Part shown: positions 23,958-36,389 of the stretch, piece after piece | How positions within the stretch are numbered: position 1 is the stretch's first letter | Layout of the letters: every line of letters begins with the position of its first letter | Assembly: GCA_014964245.1 (NCBI GenBank) | Contig: JACVYH010000002.1 | Coordinates: 3,561,501-3,625,500 of the forward strand | Source: Nannizziopsis barbatae | Lineage: Eukaryota > Ascomycota > Eurotiomycetes > Onygenales > Nannizziopsiaceae | DNA length: 64,000 nt | Direction of reading: 5' to 3' | Notes under the pieces: generated by a model | Seen by the model: the letters and a program-made list of their open reading frames with translations, nothing else | Told to the model about the DNA's origin: nothing | The model's database searches: none | Translations under genes and position numbers: made by a program

Positions 23958-24877
23958 GTATTGGAATTTCTACCCTCAAATATTGGAGGTGTCTGTGAAT
24001 GATTTTAGGAGACTCAGAATCGGAGCTTTTCTGCGGTGGACCGGTTATTTGCTGAGCAGACCACTCCGCAATGCAACTGCGATTGCATCCAAACATGGCC
24101 AAAGATCTGCTATGGGGAACACTCTCGTTTCCTGTAATTTTGTTAGCAATGAATGGCTACCAACGTAACACTGGCCGTAAAAGATTGCAGAACTGTATGA
24201 CCGCCCCTTCTTGATATGGGATTAATCACAGATGTATTTAAATTCGCCATTTGTTCGCCTTCTTAACAGTAAATAGCTAGTAGATACCGACTCCTGAAAC
24301 CGAGTCTAGTGCCTTTGCTTCTATGTTCTCTCATTTTTAGTCCGCCCTCCGTAGGCTCCTAGGATGTTGGGCAGGTCTGAAAAATGGAAAAAACAAACAG
24401 AAAAAAACGGACCGTCATGGACGAGGAATCTATCCCCACTTCGCTTCAGCCATCACAGTTGACACATATAAAATGCGCTCGTGTTGGGAGCAATGGAGTG
24501 AGGTGAGATCGCCACGCCACCTTACACCGAACTTTCTGTCAGCTTATTGATCTTGCGCTTTCCTCGGAGAGGACCCTGTAAAGGACTTGTGATCTACCAA
24601 CCATGGAAATGCAAGGATGGAAGACGTACGGGCTCTGTTCTTGAGCAGCGCGTGGTATGAACTCAGTGGCTGGGGTTGCTGCAGGTGGAAACCCAATAAA
24701 AGCAGTAAGATGGGATATCGTGTATTAGATCTAAATTTTTCCAAATGAAGCCGTCAATGATAGCCTCTATATGACGCCGGACCATGCTTTGGTAGATGTA
24801 TAGTATACAGTAGGGACATAAAACATTATGCATGTCAGATCACATGCATGAAAGATTCAATGATAGAGTGGAATGGT
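23958..24877. other. Convergent spacer before CYM1
   Basis: 3' sides of the methyltransferase and of CYM1. No ORF of interest was seen. Confidence 0.6.
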
Positions 24878-27800
24878 TTATGCATCACCACAAACGGCAT
24901 CTTGGGCGGCGGAGGCTGACTCTGTACTGTTACCCATAGACAGATCTCTCACTTCCCATCCATCTAGGTTGGGAACATTCTCCTTATTCCCAAGCAAACA
25001 AAATACACGCCCAGTTCCCTCAACGAGGTACTTCTGCGCAACCTTGTTTACACCTTCGGCAGTGACATCGAGAACTTGTTCTCTCCAGCGCTGGTCCATG
25101 TCTTGTGTCACTCCGGTCAGAAAGTATCGCTGGCCTTCGCTGTCGATGCTCATGGGAGCATCAAGTGACTGGAAAATGCCAAGTTTGGCTTCATCCAACT
25201 CCCTTTGGAGCCAAGTGCGATCTCGAGCGAAAACACCGCTGTTGTTGAAGACCTTTAATGAGTTGATCGGATTAGGATCGCGGTAGCTAGAAAAGCTGAA
25301 GAGACCTTGGATTGGGCCATTGGAGGCTCCAGCACCGTAAGCACCGCCCTTTTCTCGAATTTCTGGGTGAAGGTATTTGTGGGTCAAGAGTTGGGATAGA
25401 ACGCTTAGGGGAGCACTATCGGCTCCAGTAAAAGGAGTAGTCCGCAGCGCCAGCCCGGAATAGGACACTTGGAATGGAAGGTCATAGAGAATTTTATTCG
25501 CAGAAGGGAGAAAGCCGCTGGTATCACCTGCGGAGGGTGGCGCTCCGCTCTTTGGCAGGCGGCTCAGCCAGCGCTGAAGGATAGCTTCGTTTTCTCCAGA
25601 GCGGCTTGGTTCGCAAACAACACGGATACGGAATTTCGAAGATCTGGAGAGCGCAAATGACTGGATTAAGCGTAGTTTTTCTATAAGCTCTTGCAACTTA
25701 TCTGGTGAGCTTTCAGCCTCGCGAAGGAGATTGGAGACAGCTTGGATTTGAGATAAGCCTGATTTTTGCTCTTGGATCCAGAAGTTTTTAGCTAAGCCAG
25801 CAGCAGCAGAGTTTACCGCAAAGCGATGACCAGAGCCCGCTACAGCATCCAATGCACCGTTTGTGTTAGATCGGAGAAGCTCCTGAATCATGTTCGGCGC
25901 GAGTTGGCTTGAGAAATCGGCCTCGGTGATAAGAGTTGTGATAATCTCGAGCATATCGGGGACATTTTTGTCCACTGCGTAACCGGTGAGTTGCAAACCC
26001 TCTGTATAATTTCCCAAGGCTAGAGGCGACGAAACCGAAAATGTTGACGATGAAACTCCGCCGGTCTTGAGCTTAATCAGGTCCTCCCACTGTTCCATGG
26101 TTCTATTGGCGGTGCCTAATCGCATGATCGCTTCATTGAACAATGGTAATAGCAGTCTTAGTTCATCAGAGATATTGTCATAGATATTCAGCGCTTGAAA
26201 ATAGGAAAGCCCGTTTGTAGGGCCTTCGCGCCATACTACTTCAACATCATCGATTTTAGACTCTCTGACCGTCTTTCGTTCCATTTCCCGGGGAATGTCT
26301 TCGATATGGACAGTCGGTAGACAGCTAACATCCGCATTCTGGGCTGATTCTTGGACCTTGAGTAATTCCAACTCTTCTTTTTTGAGATTGTCGACGGCTG
26401 CGTCTACTGAACCATATGTTGCGACTAACTCCGACATTTTTGCTTCTTTTCGAACCGCCTCCTTCTCAATCAAAGTTTGATTATAGGTAGGAGAGCCAGC
26501 CATCGTAAAAGTCAAGCATCGATCGTTCATAAAGTAAATCTTCATCAAAGTTTCCAAGTAGTTACCCTCACTCCATCGCTTCTCAAACTGATTGATAACG
26601 TCGTTCCAAGCGAGCTCTCTAGTTGGATTAAAACCATTGAACCACGTTGATAAAGTCTTCTCTAAAACGCCGAGTCCAAAATTTGCGGTTTTGTGTCGCA
26701 GCGCAAGTTCCAGCTGGTGGAGATAACCTTGAACCTTGTCCTTGCTGAATCCGTCCTTGAGACATGCGTTGAAGACCTGTTCTACTTGTTGCTTGACGAG
26801 GTAAACATCTTTTTCAGAAACTCCGTTCAACCCAACAGAAAATATTGGGATTTTCCCGGAGTTATCCAGCCCCGTATTAGGCGTAAACGAAGAACCGAGT
26901 CCGCTCTCAACGAGAGCTTTGTACATAGGGGAGCCATATCCGTCCAGAAGTAGAGAGGAAAGAATACCAAGTGCAAAGACTTCGACCTCGTCGGTCGCAT
27001 CACCGGCATGCCATGAAATAGAGGTTTTGAATTGTTTGTCCTCGCTCGTGAAAGGATCCATCGGGCCTTCGACAGTATAGTTCACTGCTCCTGAGCTCAA
27101 ATCTCTGGGTAATTTGACATCCAGTTCCGAGGGCTTCTTCTGAAATCCATCCAACACTGCCCCGATTTGCACTAAATGGTCGCTGAGGGGCATACTGCCG
27201 TAGGTGAATATCTTTGCATTGCTTGGATGATAATTCTTTTTGGAAAAATCAACGAGCTGTCTATGGGTCAGTTCAGTGATGTGCTGAGGATCACCGCCGG
27301 AGTTGTTGATAGCTGGGAAAATATGTTCCTTGAATTTGATATAATAAAGGTAATTTGCATCCGTCATCTGGCCTTTCATTTCGTTATATACTACGCCTTT
27401 GAAAACTATGTCGTCTCCGGAAGCGTTGGTACGAGATGATTTCTCTGTCTCCTCCGCTGCTCGAGGGTTTTCTGGGCCCAGGCGCCATCCTTCTTGCCTG
27501 AAATCTTCTTCCTTTAGGAGCGGATGCAGGGTAGCGTCGAGATAGACTGATAATAAATTCTGGAAGTCCTTCTTATTGGTAGTTGCAAAGGGATAGGTAG
27601 TGTGATCGGAAGAAGTAAACGCGTTCATGAAATTCGAAAGGGACCGAGGGAGCATTTTGAAGAAAGGGTCGCGGACCGGATACCTTCGGTGATACTGTTA
27701 GCAAGTAATATGAATCCCAAATTCTGGCTGGACTCACTTCTCACTACCGCACAGCGTAGTGTGTTCCAGTATGTGCGGCACTCCCGTTGCGTCTGGCGGG

Positions 27801-28108
27801 TTAGTCTTGAATCCAATCCCGAAGACATTATTCTTGTCATCCCTCGCCACATGTAGATAGTCTGCATTTGTATTGTCATGCTTCAAGAGAAGCGCGGTAA
27901 GGTGAAGCTCCGCGACATGCTTCTTTTCCTGAATTGTAAATCCGTGAAGCTTTTCTCCCACAGAAGGGTATGCATTTAGGTCAGTGACGGTAGATGCAAG
28001 TCTCCTGGTCGTCTTGGGGAATTGCCTGGAACTAAGGGCATTTTGTGATCGCAACCCGGAAGGTTTCAAGGCTCCTCGTTGAAGCAGGCGGTTGGATGAC
28101 CGAAACAT
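24878..28108 (-). CDS. CYM1: Mitochondrial presequence protease (M16C metalloprotease)
   Basis: Degrades cleaved targeting presequences and other unstructured peptides in the mitochondrial matrix. Exons 28108..27738 and 27683..24878, 1058 residues, the usual Cym1 length. The inverted zinc motif HILEH is at residues 112-116 at the end of exon 1, and the joint restores GSEKYPVRDPFFKMLPRSL. The N-terminus (MFRSSNRLLQRGALKPSGLR) is rich in Arg/Ser without acids, as expected of a matrix presequence. Downstream blocks FKGVVYNEMKGQM and the C-terminal half (EIREKGGAYGAGASNGPIQG) are diagnostic of the PreP/Cym1 group. It is divergently transcribed from the taxilin gene over about 0.7 kb. Confidence 0.96.
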
Positions 28109-28814
28109 GGTCAAGGACCTATGATTGCGAAACTATAGAGGCTCCAGAAGTTATATCTTTGTTTCCTCCAGAGCTGAGGGCAAATCTCGAAGGAGACAAG
28201 GACGCTCGGAGAATTGACTTCTGCCTCGAATTTCGAGTTCAGCCGAGTTCAGTTTGAACAGAGTTCACAGCAAGTGATAGCGATCATCCAGCAGCAGATC
28301 TCACACCGGAAACTCCCCCGATTCAAGTGTGACTTGCGCTCATCCGCAGAATGGAGCTGGATGCAAGGCGTTCTGATGCGAAATTTGAAGACAGCCAAGA
28401 CTCAAATCGGCCACTAGCGCTACGACAGCCAATCACGGCCGCCTCCCCTCCTGCGAATCTCCCCATCTGAACTTCTTGTCAGTCTCTCAGCTTTGTTTCG
28501 AAAGGCACACACTTGTATTGTGGCTGGTCTGACTCGAATTATGCATCATTAACCCCCGATCATTATCAACGGAAGACAGACAGCTACATCGTCCGTGGTT
28601 CTCCCTGGGTGCTTCAGACCCGTTCTTTCATTTCACTGTGATTAGTTGACTCTTGTGTTCCTGACCTGAAAACTCTGAAGAGCCGTTCTGAGTTTGTCTG
28701 GAGGAAACCCCCTGCTGGAAAGCGGTAATAGATGTCCTGGCGGTTATTCTGAATAGGAGGATACAGGTGCTCTTTCAACACGAATTGCTAAATTAGGTCG
28801 CTTGCGGCCTAGTG
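28109..28814. other. Divergent promoter region, CYM1 / taxilin
   Basis: About 700 bp between divergent start codons. No coding features; presumably two promoters and leaders. Confidence 0.6.
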
Positions 28815-30556
28815 ATGGCAACCATTTCCCATCCCAACGCTGCCTACCCCGAGAACGTACCTTCGACAGCTGCCAACACCAACTTCCCAAACGGCCGTCC
28901 TCCCCCCGCGAATTCATCAACAATGGTTCCTGCAAGTATGAATAAGAAAGCGAAGGGGAAGAAGCCGGCCGATCCTTCCGAAACTTCGAAGCTCCTAGCC
29001 GCCAAAATCTCGCAGCTCGAACAGGATGCGGCCGGAGAAAAGGACCAAGAAGCCGAGATTGGTGCGTTATACAGCCCTACAATTCAGTTCTCACGATTTA
29101 GATGAAAATTATTCTTCAATTTACTTTGAATTGGTGGGTCGGTTCATCGAGCTAACGTTTGGGCATAGAGCGAGAGGTCAAGAAAGCTACTCGGGATTTG
29201 AGCCAGCTCCTGAATAACATTGAGAATCCTCTGCATCGCCTTGACACGGTACAAAAGAAATACACTGAACTCCTGGCTGATATGAAGAAATTGGACCGGG
29301 ATTATGCCAAAAGCAAGAAGCGGGCGGACCAATTGCAGAAGGATCAGGATAAGGGCAAATCGGAGTTGAACAAAACAGCAACTATGAAAGACAAGCTAGA
29401 AAAGCTTTGTCGAGAATTGACCAAAGAAAACAAAAAAGTTAAAGTGGGTGATCAATTGCGGACCTTTTGCGATATCTTTTTCAACAGCGGAACATGTCTG
29501 ATCGGTGGTTATATGGCTACAGGATGAAAATAAGAGACTCGAGGACACAGAGCGCAAAGCTCGCGGTATCGTTAACGAACGCCTAGACTCGCTACTATCC
29601 GATATCAACGATGTCATGAATCAAAAAGGCAATCCTAGAGTGGAAAAGATCGACAGTGATCTAGACGATGCGTAAGTAGCTTACGGAAGATTGCCTCACT
29701 TAGGTACCTTTGACTGACCATAGCCCAGGCTACGTGCCAAAATCAAAACCATCGGCGAGAAATACGAGCTGCGAGAGCAGCATTACAAAGCTCTCCTACG
29801 GAGCAAAGATGCCGAGATTCAGTGTCTAACTGCAAAGTACGAAGAACAACGGCGCTGTGCTGAAACGGAAGCTGCAAGATCCCGCGCTCTGAGCACTCAG
29901 GTATCAACATTCTCCCATACGGAGGCCGAATTACGAAGTCAGCTGAACATCTACGTTGAAAAGTTCAAGCAAGTGCGTCTATAATTCCCTTTCGTTTTTA
30001 AAACCACAAGGTTCCGGTCGGCGCGTTGTATTCTATACTAATGACAGAACCATAGGTTGAGGATACGCTGAACAATAGCAACGAGCTTTTTATGACCTTT
30101 CGGAAAGAAATGGAAGAAATGTCGAAGAAAACAAAACGCCTCGAGAAGGAGAACCTGACCCTTACCCGCAAACACGATCAGACGAATCGGAATATCCTTG
30201 AAATGGCTGAAGAACGAACCCGTAACAACGAGGAGCTGGAAAAGTGGCGCAAAAAGAGCAACAATTTAGAAGCCTTATGCCGGCGGATGCAGCAACAGGG
30301 TCGAGGAGAAGGTATGGCTGGAGAACTAGATGTTGACGATGAAGGCACGGAAAGTGAATATGACGATGACTACGAGGACGAAGATGAGGAAGATCTCAGC
30401 GAAGATGGAGACTATGTCGAGGGAGACGGCCACCACCAGCACATGACCGGCCCCAAAGCAACTGAGAAACCGGTATTTGGACCTCCACCGCCTCCGACAT
30501 TGGCTGAGTCAAGAACCAATGGCAGTCGCGCCATGGTCAACGGATATAACCATTAA
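28815..30556 (+). CDS. Taxilin-family coiled-coil protein
   Basis: Fungal member of the taxilin family, proteins that bind syntaxins and act in vesicle traffic in animals; the fungal role is poorly defined. Exons 28815..29061, 29169..29443, 29523..29671, 29729..29972 and 30056..30556; 471 residues. After a disordered Pro/Asn-rich N-terminus, nearly the whole protein from about residue 70 to 390 is heptad-patterned coiled coil. Conserved taxilin blocks are KDKLEKLCRELTKENKK, LREQHYKALLRSKDAEIQ and NELFMTFRKEMEEMSKK. The C-terminus is a long acidic tract (DDDYEDEDEEDLSEDGD) and a Pro-rich tail. All four introns are short and keep frame. The ATG at 28815 is preceded by an in-frame GTG only. Confidence 0.92.
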
Positions 30557-31163
30557 TCAGATTGCTATTACCAGCCATTTGTTTCCTCTCGGCTTTGGGG
30601 GCGCATCTCGGGCCTACGAGGACTCGTTTTCTCCAATGTCTTGGTACTGTACCTCTGTTATTGAGTGATTGGTCTTAGAAACCGCGGTTTTTGCTGTGAG
30701 ACGTTCCCGATTTTATCCTTTTGTTTGTTGCTTCCGTCAACCTCACTTGTTCTAGTTGGTGTCAAGCTATGCCTGGAGCCCATCGTGCTCTCAAGGATCT
30801 TTGCACATGTTCAAGCCCAGGTCTTTGGTGATCTATGTGCCGTATGTTCAAGCTGATATGGGATAGCACTCTTGTATATTTATGTAACTGTAGGTAGGGC
30901 GAGTGCAATTTTTGGCAGATAAGTCAACCGCATACTTCGCTTCTATATTTTGTCTTCCTCTATCTAAGAAGTTGGCGAGCTGGCCAGAAACATGTTATAT
31001 AGCTAATTTCAGCTGGATCAATCATTACTAGTCTGAGCAGCCAAAACACATGCTTTCAGTTTAGAGTAGTAGGTAAGTATTGGTTCATAGGAATACGATA
31101 ACGCCAGGCCCATTCCAAAGCAAAAGAATTCCGTACCTAGCTCCACATAACTACTGGCACCAA
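30557..31163. other. Convergent spacer
   Basis: 3' untranslated sequence of the taxilin gene and of the nitronate monooxygenase gene. No gene was seen. Confidence 0.6.
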
Positions 31164-32207
31164 TCAAAGCTTGCTTCCAGACACCAAATAAGTTTTACCT
31201 GTTCTTAACATCTGTGCCGCCTCTGCAGCCATACTTTCAACGATTTCCTTAGCTGGCTGGATTTTTGTCACCACAGCAGATACCTGACCCATCAAATATG
31301 GGGGATCAACATCCTTGCCGTCTTCCATGTCTTGATGGATTGGAACAATGCCGCGCTTTGTCAAGCGTTCAATATCAGCGGGCCGACTCTCCCACTCCTT
31401 GATGTAATCATTTGGTAGCAGTCGCAACGGCCGTCCACTAAGAACCAGAGAGCGAATAGTCTCGTTAAAACCGGCTTTGACCACGGCCTCCTTGTTCAAA
31501 CGGCTTGCACCGCTTTCCTCGGATGCAACAAAGCGAGTTCCCACCCATACACCAGAGGCGCCCAGCATTAAGGCCGCAGAAAGACTGCGACCGTCATTGA
31601 CGCCCCCAGCAGCAACGACGAGAGGTGTTTGGCCAGTCATGGGTGAGCGATATTTACGGACTAGATCCGCAATGGCGGGAACGAGGATAGAGAACGGAGT
31701 GTCGCCTGTGTGGCCACCACCTTCTCCACCCTGAGCGCAGATAATGTCGACACCTGCCTCAAGGGCCTTCTCGGCATGGCGTGGTGCACCGACCATATTC
31801 ATAATGAGAATACCGGCCTCGTGGAGACGTTTGATGGTGCGGGCGGGAGGCACTCCGACGGCAGAAACGAAGAGCTTGGCACCATGCTTGATGGTTATTT
31901 CGATCAGCTCGTCAAGCTTGCCATTCGTGTAGTCATGATTCGTAGCTCGCGCCCCGCCGCCAATTTGTGGCAGGGCAAGGTCAACGCCAAATGGAAGTTT
32001 TGGGTCGTTGAGGTATGACTTGAGCTCGACGAGCATCTCGTCAAGTTGGGCGGGAGAATAACCTAGCCCACCGATTGTGCCGAGGCCACCAGCATTGGAA
32101 ACGGCGGCTGCGAGAGGGCCACCGGAGGTGCGAGCCATACCGGCGAGGAGAATGGGATGCTTGATATTGAGGAGGTCGCATAGCGGAGTTTTAAGTACCT
32201 GCGCCAT
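31164..32207 (-). CDS. Nitronate monooxygenase (2-nitropropane dioxygenase type), peroxisomal
   Basis: FMN-dependent TIM-barrel oxygenase that oxidises alkyl nitronates such as propionate-3-nitronate, a respiratory poison made by plants and fungi. Single exon, 347 residues. The N-terminus PILLAGMARTSGGPLAAAVS binds FMN phosphate-side elements. The core has ICAQGGEGGGHTG, carrying the active-site His expected in the GGHxG block. PLVVAAGGVNDGRSLSAALM and GASGVWVGTRFVASEES complete the flavin site. The last three residues are SKL, a canonical PTS1, so import into peroxisomes is predicted. PEX10 is in the same window but this is probably coincidence. Substrate is inferred from the family only. 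Confidence 0.93.
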   Translation of the reverse strand: MAQVLKTPLCDLLNIKHPILLAGMARTSGGPLAAAVSNAGGLGTIGGLGYSPAQLDEMLVELKSYLNDPKLPFGVDLALPQIGGGARATNHDYTNGKLDELIEITIKHGAKLFVSAVGVPPARTIKRLHEAGILIMNMVGAPRHAEKALEAGVDIICAQGGEGGGHTGDTPFSILVPAIADLVRKYRSPMTGQTPLVVAAGGVNDGRSLSAALMLGASGVWVGTRFVASEESGASRLNKEAVVKAGFNETIRSLVLSGRPLRLLPNDYIKEWESRPADIERLTKRGIVPIHQDMEDGKDVDPPYLMGQVSAVVTKIQPAKEIVESMAAEAAQMLRTGKTYLVSGSKL

Positions 32208-32848
32208 TGTGACAGGGTTTTCTCAAGGCAAGAGGGAGCAATGCTGAAGCTAGTGAAGACAGTATCACTTTGATAATAGACATATAAGACTGCGCTGTCG
32301 AATTGTATCGTAGGTTATGGACTCGTAGGACAAGACGAAAGCTCTAGCGAAGCGCGACGTTCCGCGAAAGGGATGAGCTTCTGTTATAACAATTAGGTAG
32401 GTAGGTTTTATATTCAGCCGTGGATGGGATTTATGGTATCTTACCGCGAGCCGAAGTCAATGCCGGCATTAGCCAATGGAAATTTCCCCACATTGCCAAT
32501 TGAGTAGTAGTCTACGCAGAGTAGCATGGGAGACAACACACATCCATGTGTCTCTCATGGTGATGCCAGAAACCTGTTGTTACCCCATAGTTAACTAGTT
32601 AGGAGAGCGGCGTTTCCCCACAAAAAAAGCCGCGGCCCAGACTTGGAGCGCCGAGGCAGAATTAACCTTAATAGTGAAATGGTTCCAGCAGTAAGAAATT
32701 CCAAGTTCGCTTCAGATAAACTGATTCTGACATTGATGAGTGTTTATTCTCTGCTGAAAATTCCCGGACTACCAACTTTATTAGACGCTCAGCCGAGTAA
32801 CTAACTGACTGGATAAATAGGCAATGCTTGAGTAAATAAATACAGCAC
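32208..32848. other. Spacer between two minus-strand genes
   Basis: Promoter of the nitronate monooxygenase and 3' side of the F-box/ankyrin gene. No gene was seen. Confidence 0.6.
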
Positions 32849-34370
32849 CTATGACCCAACAGAAAACCCTAAGCTCTCAAACACAGCTCCCATCCATTCG
32901 AAACCCGCTTGACGGGCAACCTCTACACAATCGCCAACGAAATCGGGTTCTGCGATGTCCTCCAAAAGGCCTTTGTTTGCAAAGTTCCGGATAACATGCT
33001 CATGTCCACCTCTGGCAGCGTACTTCACCGCGGTTTTCAACGCGTTTGGGGATCTGCTGGCATCCAGTATCAATTGGAGCGATTTAAGATGCCCACGGAG
33101 TGCTGTTGTATTTAAGATGGTATGAGAGCCCTTCCTCGTGCGGTAGACTCGGTCTGGATTTGCCCCTTTATCCAAAAGAAGTTTCACGATCGGTACGAAA
33201 TCATGGCTAGCAGCAAGGGCTAGAGGACATGGTAGGAAAACATCATTCTCTCCATTCTTCCAGTGCTCGACCGAAACACTATTATCCACCACCAAAGTTC
33301 GGACTATCTCTTCGTGGCCGTGCTCGCAAGCTATAAGGAGCGCGAGGTGCCAGAATTGTCGGAGGAACGAGTCCGGCATAGAGTTCAAATCCCCGAGATC
33401 GATAAGGTAGTTTGCTATGTCCATATGGTTTCCTTTAATGGCACAAAATACCGATCTGTGATATTCAACGTCTCTCCGGGGAATCTGGTTTTTCGGTGGA
33501 AGCAAAAGCCTGATTATTTCCCACTCTCCAGCGAAACAGGCCATCTGCAGGGCTGTCGAATCTATGTCCGCGGCCTCAAGGCTGGCCGGGGGCTCCAAAA
33601 AGTCCGCAATGTCGTTCAAAAAAACACAATGATCGTGCTCTAGAGCTCTGAGCCCCGGGTTAACGCCGGCCTCAAGCAGGAGCTTGACCGTGTCAACATG
33701 TCCACGAGATGCTGCGAGGTGAAGAGGATAACCAAAAATATAGCTTCTCTCGTTGCAGCTAATTCCTTGGGAGATCAGATCTTGTACTACGGCATTATTG
33801 CCTAAGTATGCTGCAACGCAAAGAATGTCGCGATTAAATGCCGCCGAATCAGGCTCTAAGGTCGGGCTGTAAAATTCCGTCCTGGTGAAGTCGAAATGCA
33901 GATCTGAGTGAAGTATTTCGACAGCACCAACAGCAGAGCGACCTTTCACAACAGCCTTGGCCAATTCCATTGCATATAGTTGGCGGTCGCTCTCGGACAC
34001 CTCTCCGTCGCTTGAACGTCCGAATGTATAGGCTAGCAGATGGATAAATCTGTTGAGGTACATTGGACTCCTATCTCGGCGAATAATCTGGAATCGTATG
34101 TACTCGATCAAAAGTTCCTCCGAAGGGAACATTTGAGATAAATACGCATCCTTCAAGACCCGAGTTGTGCACAAGGCCCTCCTTATTTCACGATCAAAGA
34201 GTTCTTGCAAGGTTGCGTTAACTAGCTGTATGAGGATAGGAGATAGGAATCATACTGCAAACAAGCCGTAATGTAACGGCTACTCTGTATGTAACTTCCC
34301 GCGGCCTGGAAGAGAGGATCACGAGCTCAAAGATCTCCTGCCAAATGATTTCTGGAAGATACGGAACCAT
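32849..34370 (-). CDS. F-box-like plus ankyrin-repeat protein
   Basis: The N-terminus YLPEIIWQEIFELVILSS followed by LRLVC looks like an F-box. The long second exon carries ankyrin repeats, clearest at GYPLHLAASRGHVDTVKLLL, TALQMACFAGEWEIIRLLL and LALAASHDFVPIVKLLLDKG. Such fungal proteins are presumed SCF-type substrate adaptors. The two frames must be joined between 34262 and 34221. Either a 34-nt intron (34255..34222) or a 37-nt intron (34262..34226) works in frame; both are short even for fungi, so a frameshift is a real alternative. The start is the ATG at 34370, since the longer upstream frame begins only with TTG. About 490 residues. Target unknown. Confidence 0.78.
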
Positions 34371-35093
34371 GTTGGAATTTAACAAGGGACTGTGGTGGTG
34401 AATTGCGAGTTTCGAAACTTGGGAAGCAAGTGCAGATAGAAAGGACAAATGATTCGGGCACCACTCTTCTTATAGTTAATCAACTAGCTGTGATCACAAC
34501 AGGGCGCTTGCACTGAACTACTGTAATAATTTATTTGGATCCTCGCCACCAACTCTTAACAAAGGCTTCGGGTGCGCTGCCATACGACCGCCCCGCCAAC
34601 GGGCCCAAAATAGCCTAAAGTTGAGCTAGCCATGTGGCTAACTCATTCCATCTTAGTGGACTAACGTCAAGGCTGCCCCTCGCTTCAAGGATGTGAGTAC
34701 AATGTGATCCCTATTGGCTGAGACAACTAACGAGTAACTAACGAGTTAACGAAGTGAGCGAAATTGCGAGGAAAGTGATCAATCATAATCCAGATCAAAT
34801 GCGAAAGACGATACAATACGGTAATAACTAACATGCAACGCACAAATACAATACAAACTAAGGCAGAAACAATAGTAACTTAACCACTTCATGAGAGCAG
34901 AGCAAAACAAAGGAGAAAAAAACATGCTATCGAATATTCTGCTCTTTCCTGCAACCCTGGGCCAGACTCCAGGCCCGCCAGGATACAGATACCCGTCACA
35001 CTTCCTAATCCGTCTCATATTGAGGCCCTGGAACGTCTTCCAAGTCCCATCAGCCTTCATCTAGCTGCCACCTCTTCCTACCCGCGCATTTCT
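34371..35093. other. Spacer between accessory genes
   Basis: AT-rich and low in ORFs; promoter side of the ankyrin gene and 3' side of a secreted-protein gene. No gene was seen. Confidence 0.6.
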
Positions 35094-36389
35094 CTAATGG
35101 CCTAGCTCAATCAGAATGTAGGGCTTATCGTAGGTGTGGATTTTCACAATCTTCAGACCGCCGAAGTCGGTGTGGTGATCAGCAAGCATATGATAGATTG
35201 GTCGAACATTGGGCGTTCCCGAAAGACTGTCGAACGCCGTGTTCATCTTTGTGCCTGGCTTATCAGCATGGAACGTTCCCTCGCCCGACTTGATTTCGAG
35301 ATTCTTTCGTGCCTGTACCACCGCGTCGTTGGTACCCTTGTTCGAAATCTCCCTTCGAACCACGAACTGGAGATCCTTCAGGTCAACTCCAAGGTCTTTC
35401 AAGTTCTGGTAGTGGATCTCAGATGACTTAAGTCGAACATCGTTGGGCAAAAGATCCTCTTTGGCGTAACTTTGTTTAATTTCGACGGTTTTGGCATCTT
35501 TGTTGTAACTTGCCTCAGCGATCGTGCCGTACTTTCGAGGGAACGGCGAAGGCGTGAATGTCTCTGGCTTATTCTTGATGGTGACTTGGGTGAATGTGTC
35601 TTCCTTCCCGCTCAATTTAGCGGTCTTGATCAATTCCGAAGGAACAAAATCATCATCAAAGCTTTCCTTTCTCTGCGTTCTTTTGTACAAGCTCTCAATT
35701 TTCGGCTTGCTCACGTCCGGTTTGTTCTCGGAGATGGCCTTGTCAAGTACGCCTCTCACATTTTTACCCTTCTCAATATACCCATCGAAGCCCAAGTTTG
35801 GCTCTTCCTTGGGAGGAGTTCGTGGCTCATACCGTGGGCCTGGTGGCGCTCCACCCTTATCGCCAGGGATTCCGATTGGGGGTTTATCACCACCCGGTGG
35901 TGGCGGACCACCACCGTGTTCCCCGGGCACAGTTTCTCCAGGCCTTCCTCCACCTGGCTTTCCACCACCTGGGGGCTTGACCGGAATAGGGGGGCCTCGG
36001 GCTTTGATAGACGGAGCAGGTTTTGGCAACAAATGGTGACGGCCTGTGTCCTCGATTTAGTACAGTAAACCGCATTATTGTTTGCAATAATGATAACTTA
36101 CAATCGCAGCGCTTTTCACCGTCGCGATGGGCCGCTTCTTCGCGCTTCACGGCGCCTGACTCCTTGGGGATGGGTCTATTTGGAGGCGTGAATCTGCCTG
36201 CACCTCCTCTAGAGTTAGCATCGCGTCACTCCATTTGGCTGTGGTGAACTATAACATACAGCGACAGTCCTTAACATTGACCGTGCGCTCCTCAAGCTCG
36301 GTCTTTGTCGGGATTGCACCGGAAAGGACGGGCTGGAGGAGGGCAAAAGCCGCCAGCAACTGAAGGGCGCTTGACGCAGCGATACGCAT
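35094..36389 (-). CDS. Unrecognised secreted protein with Pro/Gly linker and C-terminal domain
   Basis: I do not recognise this family. Exons 36389..36260, 36203..36102 and 36043..35094; 393 residues. Residues 1-24 are a clear signal peptide (MRIAASSALQLLAAFALLQP). The N-terminal segment has two short cysteine pairs, DCRCAG and KRCDCRHH, and dibasic KR sites. A Pro/Gly-rich linker (about 90-150, PPGGGKPGGGRPGE) leads to a compact charged C-terminal domain of roughly 230 residues without cysteine, ending YDKPYILIELGH. A signal, flexible linker and separate terminal domain is the layout of a delivered effector, but no catalytic motif is evident. It is divergent to another secreted protein 1.4 kb away. 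Exon joints are supported by frame and by splice sites; the second acceptor choice avoids an in-frame stop. Confidence 0.8.
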
